A stretch of 64,000 nt of DNA from Christiangramia bathymodioli (lineage in GTDB: Bacteria; Bacteroidota; Bacteroidia; Flavobacteriales; Flavobacteriaceae), in NCBI GenBank assembly GCA_009735695.1, contig SRSL01000003.1, positions 248,001 to 312,000 of the forward strand, given 5' to 3'. The position numbers and the translations under genes were made by a program. Of the stretch, positions 1 through 10,039 are shown piece by piece. Numbering within the stretch: the stretch's first letter is position 1; the number at the start of each line of letters is the position of its first letter. Below the pieces are notes generated by a model. The model searched no databases. It was not told the origin of the DNA and was given only the letters and a program-made list of their open reading frames with translations.

Positions 1-7
1 CATTAAA

Positions 8-37
8 AAACCCTCAACCGGTAAAGGTTGAGGGTTT
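8..37 (-). terminator. Rho-independent terminator of the SusCD operon
   Basis: A 12-bp perfect stem (8-19 with 26-37) with a six-base loop lies just past the SusD stop codon. Read on the minus strand, the 3' arm ends in a run of six T residues, as expected for a terminator of the susCD transcript. Confidence 0.85.
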
Positions 38-65
38 AAGCAAATTAAAATACTAATTCAAAAAA

Positions 66-1730
66 CTAGTTCTGATCTGCGGAACTTAAGTTGGGATTCG
101 CGTTGATCTCGGCTAATGGAATTTTGAAAATCCAGTCGTCGTTTATCGATGGTCTATCTATCTGGAAGGCATCCTGGTAAAGAACCTCGGAAGCACCGGA
201 TCCACCATTCGCGGCGTGATCGATACCCTCGTCCCATCTAATATGGTTGGTGTAACCAAATCCTTCACCCCACATTTCCAGTCTCCACTGGAATTTAAGG
301 TGTTCGAAAAATTCATCTTCTGATGCGAAATCATCATTCCATGCGCTATCTCTGGCTTCAGCAAGAGGTCTTAAGGCCTCAATGGCACCGTCAAGGTCTC
401 CCATCATCAGCTTAGCTTCAGCTTCGATAAGATACATTTCAGAAGCTCTCATATAGATCACGTCATCTGGATCGATGGTACCAGGATTGGCCTGCTTCAA
501 CTTGAAATGCATATAAGGATGGGTATTATGACCTGAAACCAATCCGTAGGTATCTTTGATCTCTGCTATTGCCGCATCGAATTCTTCTTCAGTTTCATAA
601 AGCGGATTCACGTTATTCGCCCATCCACCATTACCATTGGCTGCTGAAGTATTCGAGTTAGGAGCATCAGGTAGGAAAACATCTCCCCTGTAATCGGTTT
701 CCGGAATGGCATCTACCATTCTGCGGTCTGCGATCTTAGGATTGTTCCTGATCTGGCTACCGTTAAAGGTATTACTGGCAAGGTAGAAATAGGATCTAAA
801 GAAAGTTGTTTCCGCCTGGATCACATGGCTCCCCCAGATAACCTCTGAAAGATTATTCGTGTTGAAACCAGATTTCCAGTCATCTTCCCCTAACAAGGCA
901 TAACCTTCTCTGGCTTTTTGTGCCGCTTCTGCAGCTGTAGCCCAGTCTCCTTTAGATAATGCCCATCTGGCCTTGATTCCGTAGGCTACATCAATATTCA
1001 ACTGCGATTTAGCTTCCGCTCCACTACCCGATCTGCCTGCTCCATTTTCAAAAGCCGAGATGGCCGCGTCAAGATCTGAACCGATCTGGTTATAAATTTC
1101 CTGAACCGTTGATCTTGGCTCACTGGTGAAAGGAGATTCTGAAGAGAATAATAATGGTACTCCAGGATCTGAAGCCGGGTCACCAATCAAATATCCTTTG
1201 GCGTAATGCTGAACCAATGAAAGATAGGCATAGGCTCTATAGGTATAGGCCTGGCCAAGGATCGAGTTCAATTGAGCAGTCTCTGCAAAATCACCCTCAG
1301 TGATCCCATTAATCAATAGGTTAGCATGAAGGATGATATTGTAACGATGATACCACAACAGTTCTGTGGTAAGTGAGGTTTGATCTGTATGTTCGTTCCA
1401 CTGCATTACAGAACGCCAGGAGAGGTTATTGGCGTTGGCTGAATGTATCAAATCTCCGGTTAGGTTGTCACCCATGGGCACCCAATAATGATTGTTCGCC
1501 CTTGCTGTATTTCCACCTGGGAAAACCGTTTGAGATTGGGAGTACAATCCACGGTGAATCCCGTTTAATACCAATTGCATATTTTCCTGACTCGACAGTG
1601 CATCTGCTGCTGAGATAGCATCTGTAGGCCTTCTTTCGAGGAATTCCTCGCTACAGGACGTGATCGATATTGCAAATAATATCAGAACACAATATTTGAA
1701 TTTATTTATCATAGTTTTATTTTTTGTCAT
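66..1730 (-). CDS. SusD/RagB-like nutrient-binding outer membrane lipoprotein
   Basis: Surface lipoprotein expected to cap the partner TonB receptor and bind a glycan or other large substrate. The N-terminus has a short hydrophobic segment ending in a lipobox (ISITSC), so it should be lipidated and exported. The length of 554 aa and the C-terminal section with the RASEMYLIEAEA-type helix fit the SusD/RagB family, which is built on TPR-like helices. The ATG follows the SusC stop codon directly, but a second ATG six codons in (position 1712) gives a more usual signal peptide and may be the true start. No carbohydrate-active enzyme is visible beside it, so the substrate cannot be named. Confidence 0.92.
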   Translation of the reverse strand: MTKNKTMINKFKYCVLILFAISITSCSEEFLERRPTDAISAADALSSQENMQLVLNGIHRGLYSQSQTVFPGGNTARANNHYWVPMGDNLTGDLIHSANANNLSWRSVMQWNEHTDQTSLTTELLWYHRYNIILHANLLINGITEGDFAETAQLNSILGQAYTYRAYAYLSLVQHYAKGYLIGDPASDPGVPLLFSSESPFTSEPRSTVQEIYNQIGSDLDAAISAFENGAGRSGSGAEAKSQLNIDVAYGIKARWALSKGDWATAAEAAQKAREGYALLGEDDWKSGFNTNNLSEVIWGSHVIQAETTFFRSYFYLASNTFNGSQIRNNPKIADRRMVDAIPETDYRGDVFLPDAPNSNTSAANGNGGWANNVNPLYETEEEFDAAIAEIKDTYGLVSGHNTHPYMHFKLKQANPGTIDPDDVIYMRASEMYLIEAEAKLMMGDLDGAIEALRPLAEARDSAWNDDFASEDEFFEHLKFQWRLEMWGEGFGYTNHIRWDEGIDHAANGGSGASEVLYQDAFQIDRPSINDDWIFKIPLAEINANPNLSSADQN

Positions 1731-4700
1731 TTAGAAAGAAAGATTAACACCCACTGAAACAATTCTTGGCGGAGAGAAGTCATCACCCGGTGAAGTTCCT
1801 GCCAGGTTATATTGTGGATCCAAACCGTCTCTTTCACTACTTAAATATAAGTTTTCTCCGGTTACAGATACACGTAGATTATCAAGTCCTAAAGATTCGG
1901 TAGTATTTCTACTAAAATTATAACCAATGTTCACATTCTTCAGTGCCCAGAAGGAGGCATCGGTCAGGAATCGGTCAGATTGAGTACGTACCAGGTTAGG
2001 ATTTCCATTTTCCATTCTTGGAACATCGGTAATATCTCCTGGCTCTCTCCAGGCATTCAATATATCGGGATGTAAAGAACTACCATAACTTCCACTATGC
2101 ATCAAACCTGCATATGCGTTATCAAGAACTGAACCTCCAACGCCATAGGTGATAAGGAAATCAAAATTGAATCCTTTATAACTTAATCTGTTAGAAATTG
2201 ACCCCAATAAATCTGGAATGGAAGAATCTCCTGTATAGGCCTGCTGAGTTTCCTGCCAGTCGTTTGTGGTAGCGATATCTCCGTTCTCGTCAAGCACAGG
2301 AACACTTTCTCCGTTCTCATCATCTTCGTAAACATAGAATAACTGGTCTCCTGTTTCAGGATCTACACCCGCTGTTCTTAACAGGAAGAAATCGAATCTT
2401 GAACGACCTTCAGCCCATCTTTTACTACCGTTGATAAATGGATCTGGTAGGAAGGTGATCTCATTTTTAAAGGTAGAAGCCTGTAGAGTAAGCCTCCAGT
2501 CAAAATCATTTCGGTTAATAAGGTTTGCGGTAAGTGCCATTTCTAAACCAGAGTTATACATATCTCCAAGGTTAACCGGTACCTGATTCAAACCATTACT
2601 AAGGGCAATTGGAAGATTGTACAGAAGATCACTCGAATTTTTCCTGTAATATTCTACCGATCCTTCAAGGAAGTTGTTGAATAGACCAAATTCCAGTGCA
2701 ACATCAAAGTTCTCTATGGTTTCCCATTGAAGCGCGTCATTACCAATATCGGTAAATAAAATTGCCGGATTAGCTGCGTTAGAAGTGATAGTAAATCTTG
2801 CCTGAGAAAGGTAGCTGTCACCTAGATCGTCATTACCAACTTCTCCGTAAGACGCTCTAACTTTTAACTTATCTATAAAAGATACATTATCCATAAAATT
2901 CTCCTGGTCAATTCTCCAGGAAGCACCTACCGAGTAAAAGGTACCCCATCTACTATCCATCTGGAAAACCGAAGAACCATCACGTCTTACAGATCCGCTT
3001 AAATAGTACTTATCTCTAAAGTTGTAGTTGGTTCTAAGGAAGTATCCCTCAATTCCTTTATCGAAAGTAGCTCCATCAAGGTCTACGATATTCGAAAAGT
3101 TTGCGAACTCAAAAATTCCATTCGCAGCCTGTATGGTTTTAAGCCCATCCATATCAGAGATACTTCTATCGAAACTTTCATGTCCTGCGGTAATATCAAC
3201 ATTGTGATCACCAAAACTTTGGTTGTAGGTTAGGATCTGGTTGAAGTTTTCAATATCCCTTCGCGCCCTTGTCTCACTTAAACGTCCATCGGGCTGAGCA
3301 TCACCAATAATCGCATTTTCGTATTCTCTTTCCCAAAGTTCACTAATGTCACGACCATAGTTCAACCGAATCTTTAATCCTTCAATGATCTCATATTCTC
3401 CAAATAGTCTCACTCCGTAGTAGTTATCCTTATCCCGCTCATTATTGAGAAGTAATTCCTGAATGGCATGACGTCCCTGGTTGATAGGTCTGGAGCCTAT
3501 ATTATATTCAGGATAACCTTCACCATTGTCGAAAACCGGATTTCCAAAATCATCTAAAACGATATTTCCGTCAAGGTCATTTACGTATACAGGATATATA
3601 GAACCTACTCCCAGGGCAAAACCAAATGGATTCACAATACTTCCTGTACCTGCTGAACTTGGACCTCTGGCTTCAGAAATAGTAAGATAGGTATTACCTC
3701 CGACCTTAAATTTATCGGTCACATCAAATTCGGCATTTAACCTTCCGGTAAAACGTTCGAATCCTGAAGTGATCACATAACTTTCTTCATCCAGGAATGA
3801 GGTTGAGAAATATACCGTATGGTCTTCTCCACCTGCAGAAACATTCATATTGTAATTTGTTCTGATCCCGGTTTGAGTCAATTCTTCGAACCAGTCAAGG
3901 CTTTTATAAATTACCTCAGCATTAGGATTCAATTGCCCATCTACACCAACAATCTGGTCATTTGGGACGTTAAAAGGATTATACGCCAGCTGACTATAAA
4001 TATTATCACTTGCAAATTGCGGATCTCCTCCTCCAGCACTGGAGTTTTTTAGAGCTTCCCACATGATTTCGTAGTACTCACCAGGAGAAACCTGGTCATA
4101 AAAAGAAACACCATTGCTCACAAAACCTGTTTGAGCAGATAAACTAATTTTAGTTTCTCCAGCTGTTCCACTTTTAGTTGTGATGATCACAACACCGTTA
4201 GCAGCTCGTGAACCGTAAAGCGAAGTAGAAGCCGCATCTTTAAGTACCGTAAAGGACTTAATATCCTCCTGGTTGATAGCACTTAGACTACCTTCAAACT
4301 GAACTCCATCTACTATAAATAATGGATCTGTATCACCATTAAGAGTACCAACTCCACGAATTACAATTCCTGGTGATTCACCAGGTCCGGAAGGTGACGT
4401 AAATTGCACCCCTGTGGCATTACCTTCGATCGCCGCAATTGGAGAAGTTACATTCCTGGTTTCAAGATCGGCAGCGCCAATCACATTCGCAGAACCTGTG
4501 AAGGCTTCCTGACTTGTAGTACCATATGCAACAACTACCACTTCTTCTAAAGTGGCACTATCCAGCTGCATAGTAACGTCAATAATACTAACAGAACCTA
4601 CAGTATATTCGACCTGTTGCATTCCTACAAAAGAAAAAACCAGCACATCTCCCTGCTCCGCCTGAATGGCATAATTACCATCAAAATCGGTTTGGGTACC

Positions 4701-4853
4701 TGTGTTGGTTCCTTCTATTAATACGTTCACCCCTGGCAGCGGCAAACCATCTGAGTCGGTTACCGTACCGGTAACTGTCTTTTCTTGCGCAAGTCCTATT
4801 TGGGTCACCAGCGCAATTAATAAGATTAAAATTAATCGTAGTTTTCTTTTCAT
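1731..4853 (-). CDS. SusC/RagA-family TonB-dependent outer membrane receptor
   Basis: Energised outer-membrane channel that works with the SusD-like lipoprotein just downstream. Features in order: signal peptide (about 1-22, ending GLAQ), a carboxypeptidase-regulatory-like beta-sandwich (about 25-105), the family motif EEVVVVAYGT near residue 105, a plug domain containing VIRGVGTLNGDTDPLFIVDG, and a long beta-barrel ending in the aromatic SVGVNLSF. At 1040 aa it is full length. It is the first gene of a two-gene operon with the SusD gene and has no anti-sigma or hybrid sensor gene in the visible flank. Substrate unknown. Confidence 0.95.
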   Translation of the reverse strand: MKRKLRLILILLIALVTQIGLAQEKTVTGTVTDSDGLPLPGVNVLIEGTNTGTQTDFDGNYAIQAEQGDVLVFSFVGMQQVEYTVGSVSIIDVTMQLDSATLEEVVVVAYGTTSQEAFTGSANVIGAADLETRNVTSPIAAIEGNATGVQFTSPSGPGESPGIVIRGVGTLNGDTDPLFIVDGVQFEGSLSAINQEDIKSFTVLKDAASTSLYGSRAANGVVIITTKSGTAGETKISLSAQTGFVSNGVSFYDQVSPGEYYEIMWEALKNSSAGGGDPQFASDNIYSQLAYNPFNVPNDQIVGVDGQLNPNAEVIYKSLDWFEELTQTGIRTNYNMNVSAGGEDHTVYFSTSFLDEESYVITSGFERFTGRLNAEFDVTDKFKVGGNTYLTISEARGPSSAGTGSIVNPFGFALGVGSIYPVYVNDLDGNIVLDDFGNPVFDNGEGYPEYNIGSRPINQGRHAIQELLLNNERDKDNYYGVRLFGEYEIIEGLKIRLNYGRDISELWEREYENAIIGDAQPDGRLSETRARRDIENFNQILTYNQSFGDHNVDITAGHESFDRSISDMDGLKTIQAANGIFEFANFSNIVDLDGATFDKGIEGYFLRTNYNFRDKYYLSGSVRRDGSSVFQMDSRWGTFYSVGASWRIDQENFMDNVSFIDKLKVRASYGEVGNDDLGDSYLSQARFTITSNAANPAILFTDIGNDALQWETIENFDVALEFGLFNNFLEGSVEYYRKNSSDLLYNLPIALSNGLNQVPVNLGDMYNSGLEMALTANLINRNDFDWRLTLQASTFKNEITFLPDPFINGSKRWAEGRSRFDFFLLRTAGVDPETGDQLFYVYEDDENGESVPVLDENGDIATTNDWQETQQAYTGDSSIPDLLGSISNRLSYKGFNFDFLITYGVGGSVLDNAYAGLMHSGSYGSSLHPDILNAWREPGDITDVPRMENGNPNLVRTQSDRFLTDASFWALKNVNIGYNFSRNTTESLGLDNLRVSVTGENLYLSSERDGLDPQYNLAGTSPGDDFSPPRIVSVGVNLSF

Positions 4854-4881
4854 CTGATATGAATTTGAATTAGCCTTACTT

Positions 4882-4889
4882 CAAAGATG
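4882..4889 (-). promoter_or_regulatory. Possible -7 element of the susC promoter
   Basis: CATCTTTG on the minus strand, 29-36 bases before the susC ATG, is one mismatch from the Bacteroidetes -7 consensus TAnnTTTG. No good -33 TTG is seen at the usual spacing, so this is tentative. Confidence 0.3.
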
Positions 4890-5480
4890 CCAATAAATTG
4901 TTAAAGACTAAAGACTTTTCTGAATTTTATATTCACAATCTGTTAAAAACTTAAATTATTTCAAAGCACTAACCCATTTTTAGAAATTTTGCTACATATA
5001 ATCCAAAAAATAAACAAATGTTAATTTAAATCGCACCAGCTATCTCGAAGGAAACATAACCTGTTGAATTAATGAAATTTAGGAACATTAAAATTCTTTT
5101 GGAATCCCCGGCAAGATGGTTTTTTCAGGGGAACTCGCTTTTAAAAAAAACTGAGAATCAGTTCATATAAAATGTAAAAAATTGACTCCTTAAAGAAAGT
5201 TGGAAAGTATATTACCGGTGTCGTTTCTCTTTAAAACACAAAAAAATTAACATTCCGGTGACAGACCTGCCTCATTGACTTAAAAATAGCCACATATGAT
5301 TTTTAGCGAGACCATTACAATTTAGGCCCCTAAGTTTCGACGGTAAGAATCTTATTGCCGGTCTTTAGAGTGATTTCAACAAGAAAGCCCCAACTAAGGT
5401 GCACATTATTTTGTCGGTGAAAGTCCAGATCCTGAAACTGTGAGACGGGAGAGCCTGCGGCCTAAATTCTGGAAATAAAA
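4890..5480. other. Non-coding stretch between susC and the island border
   Basis: No coding sequence is supported here. The DNA is AT-rich and contains no repeat or RNA structure that I can name. It ends at a hairpin and a tRNA-like fragment (5481-5527) that belong to the island border. Confidence 0.5.
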
Positions 5481-5507
5481 AAAGCCCTGCAAAAAATGCA
5501 AGGCTTT
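5481..5507 (-). terminator. Terminator-like hairpin beside a decayed att copy
   Basis: An 11-bp stem with one mismatch (5481-5491 with 5497-5507) and a six-A loop. On the minus strand it ends in a T-run (5474-5483). It lies directly beyond the degenerate tRNA-Pro 3'-end copy, the same layout as the terminators at 5650-5680 and 20171-20200. Confidence 0.6.
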
Positions 5508-5510
5508 GAT

Positions 5511-5527
5511 GTCAGGGTGACAGGATT
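5511..5527 (-). repeat. Degenerate third copy of the tRNA-Pro 3' end (old att site)
   Basis: Fifteen of 17 bases match the tRNA-Pro 3' segment at 20225-20241; the two differences are G-to-A changes. It sits 174 bp outside the intact left att copy and is followed by its own terminator hairpin. I read it as a remnant of an earlier insertion at the same tRNA gene. Confidence 0.5.
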
Positions 5528-5649
5528 ACCTCTTTACGGTCGGTGATCCTGAATTTAGTGTTGTTGCGCATCAAAATCCAATCAGGCTTCGCCCTTTGTC
5601 TTTTTTGTTTGTTTCCAATGAGAAGTAAACTTCAATTTTCTCCAAACAA

Positions 5650-5680
5650 AAAATCCAACCACGTGGTGTGATTGGATTTT
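5650..5680 (-). terminator. Probable original tRNA-Pro terminator, displaced to the island's left border
   Basis: Stem AAAATCCAA (5650-5658) with TTGGATTTT (5672-5680), with flanking A and T runs. On the minus strand it follows the displaced tRNA 3' end (5685-5702) and ends in Ts. This is where the native tRNA-Pro terminator would end up after an element inserted into the tRNA gene. Confidence 0.65.
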
Positions 5681-5684
5681 TATG

Positions 5685-5702
5685 GTCGGGGTGGCAGGAA
5701 TC
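5685..5702 (-). repeat. Left att site: duplicate of the tRNA-Pro 3' end
   Basis: Seventeen of 18 bases equal 20225-20242, which is the 3' half of the T-arm plus the acceptor stem of tRNA-Pro. The first 15 bases are identical. With the intact copy in the tRNA gene, this direct repeat brackets a 14.5-kb segment whose last gene is a tyrosine recombinase, so it marks the left end of an integrated element. Confidence 0.8.
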
Positions 5703-5758
5703 TTTTTAAGCTTCATCAGCCAAGTAATACCGCGACTTGGTATTTTAAATTCTGGATA

Positions 5759-5778
5759 TATTCACCGAATCATTCACT
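5759..5778 (+). repeat. Left copy of a 20-bp direct repeat at the island ends
   Basis: Identical over 20 bp to 20104-20123 and in the same orientation. It begins 57 bases inside the left att copy; the right copy ends 102 bases inside the right one. The positions fit integrase arm-type binding sites, though an alternative or older attachment core cannot be excluded. Confidence 0.7.
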
Positions 5779-5871
5779 AAACTAGGAAGAACTATAAGAT
5801 CAATTTCATTTGATCGTCTTTGGTGTTATAAAGATAGAAATAATAAAATTATGATATTGCATTAAATGAAG

Positions 5872-8800
5872 TTAACTATTTGGTTTATAAACTCGATATT
5901 TTTTCCCTTCAATTTTTTTTGAACTTATGATCCCTCTCGATTCGAGGGTTTCTAACATTTTGGTTGTTTCGGAGTCTTTTGGTATTGGGGGACGGGAAGA
6001 TGTATCAGCTAACTTATTAAAAGGATTTTTTAAATTTTTTAAAAAGGAACGAATCTGTTCATTGGAAAATTTTCCTGAAATTTTATTGAACAATTTGATT
6101 GATCTATCAATTTTTAAATTCACATTAATTAATTCGAATATAACAGAAACTGGAGCTGAAAATTGATTTTCATCAATAATTAAATTTGCTAATAAAACCT
6201 GCAGTTCATCGTCCTCCTTAATATTTATTGCTGTTTGGGATTGTACGATTTTCGATTTTTCAGCAGCTTTAAATTTAGATGACTTCAAAATAGCTTTTAA
6301 CTCATTTGAGTTAAGAATATATTCATCTAGTTTCAGAACAAATTTTAACTTCCATTTTTCTAAAAATTGAATAACCATATCAGGACTTTTTTTTCTTAAA
6401 GCGAGAAAATTTTCGTTTGATAAAAGCAACTTTTCATTTTCAATCAGGATATCAATCTTTAGATTATCGAGAGGGCTAAGATTCATATTAATCTGGGGAT
6501 GAATTTTTGATATTATTTCAGAATATCTCTCATCAGGTATATCAATTAGATTTATTATAAGTGTTTCCAAATTCTTGATCGAGAATTCCTCACTATTTAG
6601 AGGTTTGTTTTGAAGTTCCTGGCTAATTTTCTTTACACTTAGATAATCCGCAACTAGCTTTGGTATTTTTGTAGGTGGTGTTTTTTCGGAAAGTGCCTGG
6701 GTGATGTAGTCAAGGTTTAACCAAGTCGGAAGAATTTTTAATTCTTTTATAAGTACATCGAGTAAGTTAACGTCATCTATTTCCTTTGGACTAGTAATAA
6801 CAGTTTTTTGTTTTTGAATTAAAGAAATCTTATTATCTATACTCAGATCTTTAGAATTTAAAAGCTTTAAATAATACTTTTCTTTCTCCGAATCATTCTC
6901 TGAGATAGCAAGAGAAATATTGTTTACATAATTATTTAAGTCCTTTTGAATATAATCATACATTTTCGTTAGTTCTGGATCTACAGAGATAATGCTATAA
7001 GGATATTTCAAGAAATCGTTTTTTTTCTCCTCACTTCTGTGGAGATAAAAACCAAGTAATATTGACCTGTTAAATGAATAATAATTATTACTATAAACAA
7101 AATTCAAAAGATCGATGTGACTTTTTTCGAAGTTGATATTCTCTAATTTTAATCCAGACTGAGAAATAATTTTTTTCAATTTATCCCGATTATCAATTCG
7201 TATTAAAAAATCATTGTCATTTAATATGGCTGCATCGAAACTTGAATGTTCAATTAAACCTAAAATAATATTTAGGTCTCCAAATTTGAGTATTAAATTG
7301 TAAAGTTGCTGTAGATTTTCATTTTCGATTTTACTAGAATGAAGATCATCCCATATTCTTTGATTTCTTTGAGTTAACTCTTGGATGAACTCCTTTTGAT
7401 AGTTAGTATTTTTAATAAAGTATGTGATAAAACTTACAGCAGGATCTTTACATTTAGATAGTGATTCGAATAATAATTTTTTTTCATTAATATAATTTTT
7501 GCTAGTCAATAAAAATTCTGTTAGATCCTGATTAAAGACAAAATCAGATTCCAAATTCCTTGGGTTAAGAAATTCAATGATCTCCTCAATATTTTTTAAC
7601 TTATAGTCATATTCGACCTTTCGAAAGTTTTTTACATATTGAATATATTGAAAATCTTTTCTTGTAAGTCTTTCTTCGTAGAAAATTGAAATATACATGA
7701 AGTAATCTTCATCTATGAAACCATTCGAAATCAACGATTGAATAATAGGTTGTTTTTGCTTGAGTAAATTTTCGATTTCTTGGTTAAAAACGTTTTTGTT
7801 TTCTGTACTTCCAGAAGCTATTCGATTTTCCGATTTTGATATTAAATATTCGGATAAAGTCTCTTCGATAATTGAGTTTGTAATAATTTCATCGAGATTT
7901 GATTTTTCAATATCAATCATTCTCGATTTCTTTTCTGCAATTTGGCGATCATTAATTGCTATCTGATTCTTGGATTTTTTATTAATTAAAGTTTCTCGCT
8001 CTTTGTAAGATTGCTTTTTGTTAACTCTCTTTTCAATTTCTTCAAATTGTACGTTAAAGGTTCGAACTCCATATCTGCTGGAATCAAATCGAATATTATT
8101 TTCAATTAAATTTTCAAAATTTTCATCTAGCTTCATTTCGTCTATAGTAAGACTAGAACTGCCTACATTGAATGCACGAAATTCAAAATTTTCTGTGCTT
8201 TCTATGCTTTTGATATATTCCAGTATGTAAATAGATCGAAGTTCTTTAACATCCTCTATATTATGTTTCTCTATAATAGAGTTTTCCTTTAATAAATCTC
8301 CAATTTCTTTTTCAAGCTCTTGGATTTTAAGATCAATTATACTTTGTTTTTTATTTATTATTGCAAATAATAACCCTTCACCATGTGTCAGTAGTGCAAA
8401 ATCATCTGGTAATAAATTTTTATAAATTATTATGGCTAAAAGTTTATCTCGGCTTACGTCTTTAATTTGTGCATCGTAGATTAGAAATTCATTGAATATG
8501 TTCAGTAAGAGACGCATATCATCTATATAAACTGCAAGTTCCTTAACTAATCTATCACTTATTCCTAACTCATAACTATCTCTAATTTCTAAAATTTTAT
8601 CAATAGAGTTATTCAGATTTATAACTGGTATTACTGGTAATATAAAATCAAAGAATTTAGTGCGATCTTTTTTATTTTCGAATTGATCGTCCTTAATAGC
8701 ATAAATAAATACTATGTGCAGATCTTTTGTGATTTCGGAGTTATTTAGTATAAGGTTAATCTCCCTAAGCTTTGTGAAAATTTCCGTAGTTTCAAAACGG

Positions 8801-9576
8801 TCAATATCTTCAATGACCACAATTTGATACTTGGTTACTTTAAAAAAATAAATTATTTCATCAATGTATGTATTGAGTACAGAAAGATCATTATTCTTCT
8901 CCGCTAGATCTACCTCTAGGTTTTTAACACTAAATTTACTTAAAGTTAAATCTTTCAACTTCCATAATAAAACAAAAATAGAAAGACCTCCGGAAACTAT
9001 GAATCCGTATGCTATCTGTTTTCGGTCTAGTCCCCATTCAAGAGATTCATTAAAGTCGGATATAAAATATAAAGCTGAACCTAACAGGAATAGAACCAAA
9101 GGCACTGAAAACACGAAATATTTTAGGGTGACTTTCGAGGGTATTTTACTAAATCTTGAATTCGGAATCTCATTATCAGATACTTTGTAAAATATTTGTT
9201 GTAAAATGCTTTCTTCTATTTCCTTGATTGATTTGTCGGAATCTGATCTATGATATTTATCATCTTTAAAGGTAGCCAGTGAAATTGGAAGAAATTTATA
9301 TTTATGACAATTATGCTTAATAAAATTTTTTATCACACTGCTTTTGCCCGAACCGTAATATCCAGTAACAGCAATATTTTTAATATCCTCGATATCACGA
9401 TTTCTTAGAGCCCAGTCTAAGGCTTGGTGATAAATATCCGGATCATCAATATCAGCAGTTGGTGCAAGTGATTTGAATTTTGTTTTAAATGGAGTTTCAT
9501 TTAATTCATCTAAGATTTTTGATAAAAACCTGTGAATTGGACTTAATACAATAATCCAGAGTTTTCTTATCTCCAT
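5872..9576 (-). CDS. YobI-like giant membrane P-loop NTPase
   Basis: A 1234-aa protein of the YobI/KAP-like P-loop NTPase type. Visible parts: an N-terminal lead ending in a conserved SLAPTADIDDPDIYHQAL segment (about 36-53), Walker A GYYGSGKSS (72-80), two membrane helices inside the NTPase region (about 153-173 and 189-206), Walker B IVVIEDID (252-259) and a sensor-like strand HIVFIYAIKDD (287-297). A long helical region follows, and the last 40 residues look like a winged helix. Two membrane segments inserted in an NTPase are the KAP hallmark. Family roles are poorly known; large STAND/KAP ATPases on islands are often antiphage, but that is inference here. It lies 41 bp downstream of an XRE gene and is probably cotranscribed. 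Confidence 0.8.
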   Translation of the reverse strand: MEIRKLWIIVLSPIHRFLSKILDELNETPFKTKFKSLAPTADIDDPDIYHQALDWALRNRDIEDIKNIAVTGYYGSGKSSVIKNFIKHNCHKYKFLPISLATFKDDKYHRSDSDKSIKEIEESILQQIFYKVSDNEIPNSRFSKIPSKVTLKYFVFSVPLVLFLLGSALYFISDFNESLEWGLDRKQIAYGFIVSGGLSIFVLLWKLKDLTLSKFSVKNLEVDLAEKNNDLSVLNTYIDEIIYFFKVTKYQIVVIEDIDRFETTEIFTKLREINLILNNSEITKDLHIVFIYAIKDDQFENKKDRTKFFDFILPVIPVINLNNSIDKILEIRDSYELGISDRLVKELAVYIDDMRLLLNIFNEFLIYDAQIKDVSRDKLLAIIIYKNLLPDDFALLTHGEGLLFAIINKKQSIIDLKIQELEKEIGDLLKENSIIEKHNIEDVKELRSIYILEYIKSIESTENFEFRAFNVGSSSLTIDEMKLDENFENLIENNIRFDSSRYGVRTFNVQFEEIEKRVNKKQSYKERETLINKKSKNQIAINDRQIAEKKSRMIDIEKSNLDEIITNSIIEETLSEYLISKSENRIASGSTENKNVFNQEIENLLKQKQPIIQSLISNGFIDEDYFMYISIFYEERLTRKDFQYIQYVKNFRKVEYDYKLKNIEEIIEFLNPRNLESDFVFNQDLTEFLLTSKNYINEKKLLFESLSKCKDPAVSFITYFIKNTNYQKEFIQELTQRNQRIWDDLHSSKIENENLQQLYNLILKFGDLNIILGLIEHSSFDAAILNDNDFLIRIDNRDKLKKIISQSGLKLENINFEKSHIDLLNFVYSNNYYSFNRSILLGFYLHRSEEKKNDFLKYPYSIISVDPELTKMYDYIQKDLNNYVNNISLAISENDSEKEKYYLKLLNSKDLSIDNKISLIQKQKTVITSPKEIDDVNLLDVLIKELKILPTWLNLDYITQALSEKTPPTKIPKLVADYLSVKKISQELQNKPLNSEEFSIKNLETLIINLIDIPDERYSEIISKIHPQINMNLSPLDNLKIDILIENEKLLLSNENFLALRKKSPDMVIQFLEKWKLKFVLKLDEYILNSNELKAILKSSKFKAAEKSKIVQSQTAINIKEDDELQVLLANLIIDENQFSAPVSVIFELINVNLKIDRSIKLFNKISGKFSNEQIRSFLKNLKNPFNKLADTSSRPPIPKDSETTKMLETLESRGIISSKKIEGKKYRVYKPNS

Positions 9577-9617
9577 TTCACCAGATAAAATTTTATTATT
9601 AAGATAATATCAATGGA

Positions 9618-10034
9618 TTATTTTTTAATAAGTTTCTCCAAATAAGCCACCTTATCTTTTTCCGCTTGCACCAATCGTTCATAAAGCTTTTTATTTTCTT
9701 CATAAGCCTCTACCAATTTATCTAATGGATTGAACGTAGCATACATACCTTGATTGAAACTATTACCTTTTGGAGAACTGTTATCATAAAAGTTATTGAA
9801 ATAATTAATAACATTCTCATCTGAAAAACTTTCTATAGCCTCTTTGGTAACTCCAAGAACTTTAGCCACTTTTTCCAGCTTTTCATTTTCCAAGGTTTCA
9901 CTTTGTTCCAGGTGGGAAACGCTTTGCTGGCTAATGCCAAGTTCTTCGGCAAGGGTTTCCTGTTTCATTCCGCGCAGTTCACGAATGCGGGCAATTTTGC
10001 GTCCTATATGGTTGGGTTTGGTAGTTGTTGTCAT
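9618..10034 (-). CDS. XRE-family helix-turn-helix regulator
   Basis: A 138-aa protein with an N-terminal HTH_3 domain (about 10-65). The recognition helices are in KQETLAEELGISQQSVSHLE (24-43). The C-terminal half ends in a lysine- and glutamate-rich coiled coil (about 105-138), probably for dimerisation. This layout is common in Bacteroidetes transcription factors found next to mobile or defence genes. It is the first gene of a likely two-gene unit with the YobI-like NTPase and has a good TAnnTTTG promoter almost touching its ATG. It may control its own transcript. No toxin-like small partner is present, so I do not call it an antitoxin. Confidence 0.88.
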   Translation of the reverse strand: MTTTTKPNHIGRKIARIRELRGMKQETLAEELGISQQSVSHLEQSETLENEKLEKVAKVLGVTKEAIESFSDENVINYFNNFYDNSSPKGNSFNQGMYATFNPLDKLVEAYEENKKLYERLVQAEKDKVAYLEKLIKK

Positions 10035-10039
10035 AATCT

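Noticed and set aside
9618-10034. XRE protein as antitoxin
   Set aside because: Its partner is a 1234-aa NTPase and not a small toxin; the coiled-coil regulator form is more likely.
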